A stretch of 64,000 bases of DNA. Origin: Streptomyces sp. SAJ15 (lineage in GTDB: Bacteria; Actinomycetota; Actinomycetes; Streptomycetales; Streptomycetaceae). Positions 9,111 through 15,361 of the stretch are shown here, one piece after another; the stretch's first letter is position 1; each line of letters begins with the position of its first letter. Made by a program: the position numbers and the translations under genes. The stretch lies in assembly GCF_007595705.1 (NCBI RefSeq), contig NZ_NISY01000001.1:372001-436000 (forward strand). Reading direction: 5' to 3'. The notes under the pieces were generated by a model, which did no database searches, was not told the DNA's origin, and worked only from the letters and a program-made list of their open reading frames with translations.

Positions 9111-9153
9111 GTGCCCCCGGCGGGATTCGAACCTGCGACACCCGCTTGAGGAG
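9111..9153 (-). other. 3' half of tRNA-Arg(CCT): integration scar or decayed duplicate
   Basis: About 43 bases match the 3' half (anticodon loop to acceptor end) of the intact tRNA-Arg at 12192-12264 in the same orientation, with only a few mismatches (an A/G at the T-stem and changes near the anticodon). The 5' half is missing. A partial 3' copy about 3.1 kb from an intact tRNA is the usual signature of site-specific integration into a tRNA gene. No integrase is present between the copies, so the element would be a remnant. The following stretch to 9436 holds no recognisable gene. Confidence 0.7.
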
Positions 9154-9436
9154 TGGGATCGAATCCATGACCGAGGGTGCTGCATCACGCCAGGTGGCGC
9201 TTGCGCTCGCCCTGGCCCAGGTACCGGGACGGTGTGGAAGGCGGCGGCCCTACCGCGTGGATCGGTAGTGCCGCGTTGTTCCTACCGGACGGATTAGGTC
9301 CGTTGCGGCAGCGTCTGCGGTCTTCGGGTTCGTCCTGGCGATCCGGCACGCTTCCTCTAGCACGAGCCCCCAAGCCCCTTCCCGCGGCCTTCCGTGTTCG
9401 CCTGCTGCCGGGTAGGCGCGCTTCACCACCGGTCCA

Positions 9437-9940
9437 TCACCGCGGCAGCACTCTGGGCCGGTCGGGCGGGGACCCGGCCACAGCCGCGTCGTACAGTCGC
9501 CGGATGTCGGAGCCGAAGCACGGGCTGTAGGAGATGTCGGCGGTGGGCCCACCTGTCTTCCAGCCGCCTATGCTCCCAACCACATCACCCCTCCCCGTGT
9601 GCGGGTTGAAGTTCGCCAGGAACGGGCCGCCACTGGTACCCGACCGGTAGTCGTCACAGGCGATCCGGAGGTACGAGCCGGGCGTGCCGTCGGTAGGCGT
9701 GAACCGCGTCGTGGAGTTGGTGCAGGTCAGCGGTTGCCGGTCCGTGTTCGGATAGCCGATCAGCCTGACTCGGGGGAATGCGTAACCGCGCCCGGTGGCA
9801 AGGGGGTTGCCACCCACGACGTCCTGCACCTGCTTGCCGTCGCTGCGCGCCCCGAGCCGTACGAATACCACGTCCCACGGCGCGCCCTTCGTGTGCCCGC
9901 GTCGTAGTAGCGCTGATCGATCACCAGTAACCCGGCGCCA
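9437..9940 (-). pseudogene. Truncated trypsin-like (S1) serine protease
   Basis: On the minus strand the frame ending at 9437 encodes the C-terminal part of a chymotrypsin-fold protease, including DDYRSGTSGGPFLANF with the catalytic serine. The parts with the catalytic histidine and the signal peptide are absent. Upstream of about 9905 the sequence reads better in another frame (LLVIDQRYYDAG), so a frameshift is likely as well. Homology stops at about 9940, just beside a perfect 16-bp-arm inverted repeat. It lies inside the tRNA-Arg-bounded island and is most likely a non-functional relic. Confidence 0.6.
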
Positions 9941-9942
9941 CC

Positions 9943-9992
9943 GCGAGGGGCACCACGGAGCTATCCCACCCGGAGCCCGTGGTGCCCCTCGC
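9943..9992. repeat. Perfect inverted repeat, 16-bp arms
   Basis: Arms 9943-9958 (GCGAGGGGCACCACGG) and 9977-9992 are exact reverse complements around an 18-base loop. It sits between the broken protease and the sigma gene. It could be a terminator, an operator, or the breakpoint relic of a lost insertion; no T-tract follows on either strand. Confidence 0.6.
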
Positions 9993-10112
9993 ACGTGCGT
10001 ACGGCTCGCGTGCGGGACCGCCCGCGACCGCCCCGTCGAACTCTTCGGCCGCAAGGCCCCCAACCAGACGGGTGAGTTGTTCGTGATACCGGGTGAGGGG
10101 ATCGGAGGGGAT

Positions 10113-10634
10113 GTGGCCGAATGGTCGAGGCTTCTGTCCGAGCTCGCGCAGGAGCGCGGCGCGGAGCTGAACCGGTACGGCTTCCTGCTGTGCGGCAACC
10201 GCGCGGAGGGCGCCGACCTGGTACAGGAGGCACTGGTACGGGTCTTCTCCCGACCCCGCCGTGCGTGGGAACTGGGGGAGGCGGAGGCATACGTGCGTCG
10301 CACGATGCTCAACCGCTACCTGGACCTGCACCGGCGCCGAACTCGTTGGCTCCGCGCGCTTCCGCGGCTCGTGTCGTCGGCGCCGGCTGCCGACCACAGC
10401 ACGGACGTCATGCACCGGGTCGACCTTATGGACGCCATGCGTGAACTGTCGCCGAGGCAGCGGGCGTGCGTGGTGCTCCGTTACTACGAGGACATGTCCA
10501 CCGCGGGCATCGCGGCGCGGCTCGGCTGCGGTGAGGGGACGGTCAAGCGTCATCTGAGCGACGCGCTGGCACGGCTGGGCGCCCAGTTGCGGCCACCCAC
10601 ACATCACGTCGCGGAGGAAAGGCTGGAGACATGA
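10113..10634 (+). CDS. SigE-family ECF sigma factor
   Basis: This is an ECF sigma factor of about 173 residues, of the actinobacterial SigE family. Region 2 includes RYGFLLCGNRAEGADLVQEA, and region 4 includes LSPRQRACVVLRYYEDMS and the helix-turn-helix IAARLGCGEGTVKRHL. The chosen GTG at 10113 follows GGAGGGG at 10104-10110; GTG 10083 is an alternative that adds ten residues. Its stop overlaps the ATG of the next gene (ATGA at 10631-10634), coupling it to a membrane-anchored partner. It lies in the island between the two tRNA-Arg copies, so it may have been acquired with that element. Confidence 0.85.
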   Translation: MAEWSRLLSELAQERGAELNRYGFLLCGNRAEGADLVQEALVRVFSRPRRAWELGEAEAYVRRTMLNRYLDLHRRRTRWLRALPRLVSSAPAADHSTDVMHRVDLMDAMRELSPRQRACVVLRYYEDMSTAGIAARLGCGEGTVKRHLSDALARLGAQLRPPTHHVAEERLET

Positions 10635-11323
10635 ACCCCAAGGAACTGCGCGAACAGTTGCTGGCCGCCGCGCAACGCACCCCGTCGATGGAGATCGACA
10701 CCGAGCGCGTCCGGGCCCGGGTGCGTCGGCGCCGACGCGTCCGGTACACCGCCGTGGCCGGGGCGGGCCTGGCCGTGGCCGCCGCGATGGTGCTGAACAC
10801 GCTGCCGTCCGACTCGACGCCGGAGATCAAGACACCGACGGACTCACTGATCAGGCAGCCTCCGGTGACCAGTGGCGCGGCTCCGGAGCTCCCTCATTAC
10901 ACCTGCGGCTCGAGAGTGCCGGCGAGTACCGGCCGCGGAGCTGTGACCGTCCGTATCTCCGAGGTGCGCACGGCCCCGGATGGAGCCCCGGAGGTCACCT
11001 ACGCGGTGAACTCGACCGCCCCAGCGGTGCTGTCCGGCGGTCCACGGATTCTCGTCCTGAAGGAAGGCCGGGTCGTGGCCGGTCAGGATCCATCCGGACC
11101 GGCATCCGAGAGCACCACGAACCGGGCGACCATCACCCCCGACCGTCCGCACCGCGCCCGGCTCGCGCCAGTGCCGGGCCGGCCGTGCGCGGGAACCTCC
11201 TGGAGTTCCGTGTGGAAGGGCGGCTACGAAGTGGCCGTCGTCCTCGTCACCCAGGATGCCGTGCCCTCCGGCACTCGAGCCCCCGGTTCATCGATCGTCG
11301 CCCGCGCCCCCCTGGCCGGATGA
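10631..11323 (+). CDS. Membrane-anchored anti-sigma-like partner with extracytoplasmic sensor domain
   Basis: This 230-residue protein is translationally coupled to the sigma gene. A basic cytoplasmic segment (RVRARVRRRRRVRY, about 26-39) precedes one transmembrane helix (about 40-57) and an outside domain from about 85 to 220. The outside domain has two cysteines (YTCGSR, RPCAGTSW) and the stretch KGGYEVAVVLV near its end. It closely parallels the neighbouring lipoprotein (CGGT, CPGTTWSDV, PGDYQVVVV). No zf-HC2 motif is seen, so anti-sigma activity is inferred from position and topology only. Confidence 0.65.
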   Translation: MNPKELREQLLAAAQRTPSMEIDTERVRARVRRRRRVRYTAVAGAGLAVAAAMVLNTLPSDSTPEIKTPTDSLIRQPPVTSGAAPELPHYTCGSRVPASTGRGAVTVRISEVRTAPDGAPEVTYAVNSTAPAVLSGGPRILVLKEGRVVAGQDPSGPASESTTNRATITPDRPHRARLAPVPGRPCAGTSWSSVWKGGYEVAVVLVTQDAVPSGTRAPGSSIVARAPLAG

Positions 11324-11391
11324 ACGGCCGACCTCAGGACCGGCTTCTCCTTCTCCTCTCGCACGGCTCTCGACACCTCATGGAGGAACTC

Positions 11392-12018
11392 ATGCGTCGC
11401 TCCTTACTGCCCGCCGTCCCCGTCCTGCTGCTCGCCCTCGCCGGATGCGGGGCCGATTCCGACGCGGCGACCGGTGATCCGGCCCACCCCGCCCCGACCA
11501 CCACCTCCCCGCCACTGAAGCTCCAGGACCGCTCCCTGCCCTGTGGCGGCACCATCGAACGCCCAGTCGTCGTCAGCGGCCCCGACGAATCACTGCAACT
11601 GACCGTCACGTCCCTGCGACGCCAAGGCTCCACGCTGCGGACCACCTACAAGATCACCGCCCGCGACCGGACGCAGGCACTCAGCCTGCCGATCGCCGAT
11701 GTTCCGCCCACGGCCCTCCTGATCAAGCGCGGCGTCATCGTCGGCCGCCAGAAGCCCGACGCCGACACCGGTCCGGACGGCGGGCCGGCCATCCTGTACC
11801 CCGTCGGCCAGCGCCCCTACACCAGGACTCTGACGGTCGACAGCCTCTGCCCCGGCACCACATGGTCCGACGTGGACAAGCACCCCGGCGACTACCAGGT
11901 GGTCGTCGTCATGTCGATCCAGCCGCAGGGAGAGCCCTCCGACAGCCCGACATCAGACGGTCGCCGACCGCTGCCCCTCCTCGAAGCCACTCGCGACATC
12001 TCCACGAAGAGCCAGTGA
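11392..12018 (+). CDS. Lipoprotein sharing the sensor domain of the adjacent anti-sigma-like protein
   Basis: This 208-residue secreted lipoprotein has a short signal peptide with lipobox LAGC, and Cys19 is the lipidation site. The start at 11392 follows GGAGGAA at 11382-11388. The mature part repeats the pattern of the membrane protein encoded just upstream: CGG near the start, a KRGVIVGRQKP-like strand, CPGTTWSDV, then PGDYQVVVV. Codon 5 is TTA (11404-11406), predicting bldA-dependent translation, while its two neighbours lack TTA. A decoy or ligand-presenting role in controlling the sigma factor is possible but unproven. Confidence 0.75.
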   Translation: MRRSLLPAVPVLLLALAGCGADSDAATGDPAHPAPTTTSPPLKLQDRSLPCGGTIERPVVVSGPDESLQLTVTSLRRQGSTLRTTYKITARDRTQALSLPIADVPPTALLIKRGVIVGRQKPDADTGPDGGPAILYPVGQRPYTRTLTVDSLCPGTTWSDVDKHPGDYQVVVVMSIQPQGEPSDSPTSDGRRPLPLLEATRDISTKSQ

Positions 12019-12151
12019 ACGCGACAGACACCCGGCCTCATAGCGCGGCGTCCCCCTGTGCGACCGTGAGGCCGCCTTGCTGCTCAAGCGGCGGCCCGGC
12101 CCTGGTCTCAGCCTGGCTGCCCGCTGCCGTTGATGCCAGAAGTGGATGACA

Positions 12152-12183
12152 AACGCCCCGGAGCATGATCACTCCGGGGCGTT
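12152..12183. terminator. Perfect 12-bp hairpin beside tRNA-Arg
   Basis: Arms 12152-12163 (AACGCCCCGGAG) and 12172-12183 are exact complements with an 8-base loop. It lies 8 bases beyond the tRNA 3' end on the minus strand and 133 bases after the lipoprotein stop on the plus strand, so it can terminate both. Confidence 0.75.
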
Positions 12184-12191
12184 AGCGCTGG

Positions 12192-12264
12192 TGCCCCCGG
12201 CAGGATTCGAACCTGCGACACCCGCTTTAGGAGAGCGGTGCTCTATCCCCTGAGCTACGGAGGC
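12192..12264 (-). tRNA. tRNA-Arg (anticodon CCT)
   Basis: This is a 73-base tRNA with no encoded CCA. The acceptor stem GCCTCCG pairs with CGGGGGC (one G-T), and the discriminator is A. The anticodon stem CCGCT/AGCGG encloses the loop CTCCTAA, giving anticodon CCT, which reads AGG. The T-arm GCAGG-TTCGAAT-CCTGC is intact. The gene reads leftward, so its 3' end faces the island, and a 3' fragment of the same tRNA lies at 9111-9153. Confidence 0.93.
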
Positions 12265-12389
12265 GGGGGGATCACGCGGATCCGGCGACTAGCCTAGCGG
12301 ATCCCGCCTCCGCGCTGGCAAGAATCTCCTTTCCGCAGGTCAGTGCGGGTGTGTGGGGGAGGGGAGGGTCTGGGAGGGGAAGGGAAGGG

Positions 12390-14723
12390 TCAGCGGAGGC
12401 CGGTGTCGAGGGCGGTCATCAGGGTGCCGCTGTCGCCGGACATCTCCCAGACCATCCCGCCGAGGAGGCCCCTGCTCTTGATGTACGCGGTCTTCTTGCC
12501 GATGGACCAGGCGTCGTCGAAGGTCCACCACTGGCCGTTCGGGCTGGTGTAGCCGTAGGTGGCCACGGACTGCTCGTCGTGGTGGACGGTCAGGTTGGGG
12601 ACGGAGGCGATGAGGTTGTCGTAGCCGCGGGTGCCGGCCTCCTCGGGGAACTGGCCGGGGGCGGCGCCGCCCGCCTTCTGCCACTCGCCCTTGGCGCCGC
12701 CGTCCTCGACCTGCTGCCAGCCCCGGCCGTAGAAGGCCAGGCCGACGGTGAGCTTGCGGGCCGGGACGCCGGCGTTCAGGTAGACCTTCACCGTGTCGTC
12801 GACGTTGAACTTGGTGGTGTACGGGTCCTGGGCGTCCTGGTAGAGGTTGCCGGCGTGGCCGGTGCGGTGGGGCTCCCAGGAGTTGTCGCTGCCCGAGCCG
12901 TGGAAGTCGTAGCCCTGGACGTTGGCGAAGTCCATGTAGTCGAAGACGCTGGGCGTGCCGTCCCTGGTGGTGATGTCCCAGCCGGCCTCGATCTTGGCCG
13001 GGTCGGCCGGGGTGAAGGCGGTGAGCAGGTACTTCTTGCCCGTGGTCGCGGAGAGCGCGTCGAGTTGCCTGCGGAACTCGGCGAACAGCAGGGTGTTGTT
13101 CGCCTTGTCCTCGGGCGACCAGTGGTTGCCCGGGTGGCCCTCGGCGCCGGGCCACTCCCAGTCGAGGTCGATGCCGTCGAAGACGCCGGCCGCCACGCCG
13201 GTGCCGCCGCGGCCGTTGACCACCGGGAGGTTGCCCTTGATGTACATGTCGACGCAGGACTTGACGAACTTCTGGCGTGAGCTCTCGGTCCTGGCCGCGT
13301 CGGAGAAGTACTTGCTGTACGTCCAGCCGCCGAGGGAGATCGTCGTCTTCAGGTGCGGGTACTTCGCCTTGAGCTTCTTCAGCTGGTTGAAGTTGCCGGC
13401 CAGCGGCTGGTCCCAGGTGTCTCCGACGCCGTCCACGGACTCGCCGGCGGCGAAGCCCTTCTCGTAGTCGGCCCAGGAGTCACCGGCCCCGTCACCCTGG
13501 TTGGGGTCCTGGGGGTTGGGGGTGGTGGCCTTGGTGACGCCGTTGAGGCAGGTCAGCTCGGTCGGGTGGAGGTTGGAGAAGGCGTAGTTGATGTGGGTGA
13601 GCCTGGCGGCGGCGCCGTTGGTGTCGAGCTTCCTGATCGGGAAGGCGCGGCCGTAGATGCCCCACTGGGTGAAGTAGCCCACCTTGACCCGTTCGGTGGG
13701 GGTGTCCCCGCCCTGGGTGCGCACCGTGGTGGGCGGGCTCGCCGGGCCTGTCTGGTCGGCGGTGTCGCGGGCCACGACGGTGTACGTGTAGTCGGTGCCC
13801 GGGGTCAGGCCGGTGTCGGTGTACGAGGTGGAGGCGGAGGTTCCGACGACCGTGCCGCCGCGCAGCACGTCGTAGTTCTTGATCCCCTTGTCGTCGGTGG
13901 CCGCGGTCCAGGTCAGCTTGAGGCCCGTCTGGGTGATCTCGCTCGCCTGGGGTGCGCCGGGTGCGCCCGGCGGCTCGTCGGTCCCGGAGCCCGAGGTCCG
14001 GAGGGTGGTGGGCGGGCTCGCCGGGCCCGTCTGGCCCGCGGTGTCGCGGGCCACCACCGTGTAGGTGTAGGCGGTGCCCGGGGTCAGGCCCGTGTCCGTG
14101 TACGAGGTCGTGCCGGTCGTGCCGACGACGGACCCGTCGCGCAGCAGGTCGTAGTTCTTGACGCCCTTGTCGTCGGTGGCGGCCGGCCAGCTCAGCGAGA
14201 TCGACGTGGCCGTGACGCCGGTGGACGTGGGGGCTCCGGGGGCGCTCGGCGGGGTGTCGGCGGGTGGCGCGCCGTCGCAGGAGCCGCCGTCCAGCTTGCA
14301 GCCGGACGGCTCGCCGTTGCCGCCGGCGACGAAGCCGAAGCTGGCGCTGGCGCCGGGCGCGATGGTGCCGTTGTACTCGCGGTTGCGGGCCGTGTGGTGG
14401 CCGCCGGAGGCGGTGACCAGCGCGTCCCAGTACGCGCCGACGGAGGTTCCGGAGGGGAAGTCCCACTCCACGGTCCAGGAGTCGATGGTCGTGGTGCCGG
14501 TGTTCTCGATGGTGAACTGGCCCTGGAAGCCGCCGTCCCAGCTGGAGGTCTTGGCGAAGGTGGCGGTGGCCGCCGCGGCCGCCGTCGACTCCGTCGGGGC
14601 CGTTGGGGCCATCGGGACCGCTGAGGCGGCGGGGGTGGCGAGGCCGGCCAGTGCGGCGACGGGCAGCAGGAAGGCGGTCAGCGCCGCCGTCCCTAAGCGT
14701 GATGAGCGTCGTGCGCGTCTCAA
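12390..14723 (-). CDS. Secreted GH18 chitinase with CBM2 and two fibronectin III domains
   Basis: This 777-residue secreted enzyme would hydrolyse chitin outside the cell. After a signal peptide (about 1-36) come a family 2 carbohydrate-binding module (about 50-150), two very similar FnIII domains (about 158-242 and 250-335) and a GH18 domain to the end. The catalytic motif DGIDLDWEW has its acid/base glutamate at E523, and SLGGWTYSKYF marks the barrel. The TTG start at 14723 is preceded by GAGGAG and placed just before a clean signal sequence. Codon 10 is TTA (14694-14696), so translation should need the bldA tRNA. Transcription is probably induced from the direct-repeat promoter at 14913-14954. 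Confidence 0.92.
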   Translation of the reverse strand: MRRARRSSRLGTAALTAFLLPVAALAGLATPAASAVPMAPTAPTESTAAAAATATFAKTSSWDGGFQGQFTIENTGTTTIDSWTVEWDFPSGTSVGAYWDALVTASGGHHTARNREYNGTIAPGASASFGFVAGGNGEPSGCKLDGGSCDGAPPADTPPSAPGAPTSTGVTATSISLSWPAATDDKGVKNYDLLRDGSVVGTTGTTSYTDTGLTPGTAYTYTVVARDTAGQTGPASPPTTLRTSGSGTDEPPGAPGAPQASEITQTGLKLTWTAATDDKGIKNYDVLRGGTVVGTSASTSYTDTGLTPGTDYTYTVVARDTADQTGPASPPTTVRTQGGDTPTERVKVGYFTQWGIYGRAFPIRKLDTNGAAARLTHINYAFSNLHPTELTCLNGVTKATTPNPQDPNQGDGAGDSWADYEKGFAAGESVDGVGDTWDQPLAGNFNQLKKLKAKYPHLKTTISLGGWTYSKYFSDAARTESSRQKFVKSCVDMYIKGNLPVVNGRGGTGVAAGVFDGIDLDWEWPGAEGHPGNHWSPEDKANNTLLFAEFRRQLDALSATTGKKYLLTAFTPADPAKIEAGWDITTRDGTPSVFDYMDFANVQGYDFHGSGSDNSWEPHRTGHAGNLYQDAQDPYTTKFNVDDTVKVYLNAGVPARKLTVGLAFYGRGWQQVEDGGAKGEWQKAGGAAPGQFPEEAGTRGYDNLIASVPNLTVHHDEQSVATYGYTSPNGQWWTFDDAWSIGKKTAYIKSRGLLGGMVWEMSGDSGTLMTALDTGLR

Positions 14724-14912
14724 GGGTGCTCCTCGCGTCGGGGGGTGTGACGGCCCGCGCGTGCGCGCACGGGCCGGTGAGTGAGGAACCTGCACCGCCC
14801 GGGGAGGCGCGCCCCGGAGCTCACACCTCGGAGGTCGCCTCGGAGACCCGCTCCGAACCGCCCCGAGCCCCTCCGGAGATGAAGATGTCGCGCTCACCCC
14901 GCAGTGAGACGG

Positions 14913-14954
14913 AGCGTAGAAAGGACTAGACCAAGCGTCAATAGGTCTAGACCG
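14913..14954 (-). promoter_or_regulatory. Chitinase promoter with 12-bp direct repeats
   Basis: Reading on the minus strand, TTGACG (14941-14936) and TACGCT (14918-14913) are separated by 17 bases. Two 12-bp elements, CGGTCTAGACCT (14954-14943) and TGGTCTAGTCCT (14933-14922), lie 21 bases apart and flank the -35 box. This matches the known direct repeats of Streptomyces chitinase promoters and resembles DasR-type sites (TGGTCTAGACCA). The 14724-15047 gap otherwise holds only leader sequence. Confidence 0.8.
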
Positions 14955-15047
14955 AAGAACGCATTCCACCGTCCCCCCTTCGCCCGATGGGGTGAGCCAT
15001 GGCCATGGGATGCGGTCCGAGCCTCGGCGGTGCGGGACGATCCCGCG

Positions 15048-15251
15048 ATGAGCCTCCGCCGCGCCGCGCCGCCGCCCAGCGGCTCCCAGCCCGCGCCGCC
15101 CTCCTGCGGGACGTGCCGCAACCCCATGTGGTGGGACACCACCTACCCCTACCCGCCCTGCTGGTACTGCTCGGTGTGCGCCTACCCCGAGAACCACGTC
15201 CGCGGGCCGGGCAAGCGCGAGAGGCGTGACCAGCGCGAGGAGGCGCGCTGA
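15048..15251 (+). CDS. Small Cys/Trp-rich putative zinc-ribbon protein
   Basis: This is a possible 67-residue protein starting at ATG 15048. The centre holds CGTC, then a Trp/Tyr/Pro-rich loop, then CWYCSVC, suggesting one zinc site. The C-terminus is strongly basic (GKRERRDQREEAR). No ribosome-binding site is strong, and the family is not recognised. It is convergent with the desferrioxamine genes and shares a long hairpin with them. The cysteine spacing makes a chance frame less likely. Confidence 0.45.
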   Translation: MSLRRAAPPPSGSQPAPPSCGTCRNPMWWDTTYPYPPCWYCSVCAYPENHVRGPGKRERRDQREEAR

Positions 15252-15266
15252 GGGCGCGCGTGAAAG

Positions 15267-15339
15267 GCCGCCGGGCGGCTCCCCTCGCGCCCCGCGCGGC
15301 GGCATGACAGGCGGGAGCGAGTGGGAGCCGCCCGGCGGC
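15267..15339. terminator. Long bidirectional hairpin between convergent genes
   Basis: Arms 15267-15283 and 15323-15339 are perfect 17-bp complements (GCCGCCGGGCGGCTCCC) around a 39-base loop that itself contains GC-rich self-complementary sequence. It lies between the small Cys-rich gene and the end of the desferrioxamine operon. Confidence 0.7.
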
Positions 15340-15361
15340 GGCTGGGCGCGCGGCCCCGGGG

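Noticed and set aside
9111..12264. Active integrative element
   Set aside because: No integrase, relaxase or replication gene lies between the tRNA copies; at most it is a remnant.
12351..13280. 309-residue plus-strand frame opposite the chitinase
   Set aside because: It is Val/Gly-rich antisense sequence; the chitinase frame carries the GH18 signatures.
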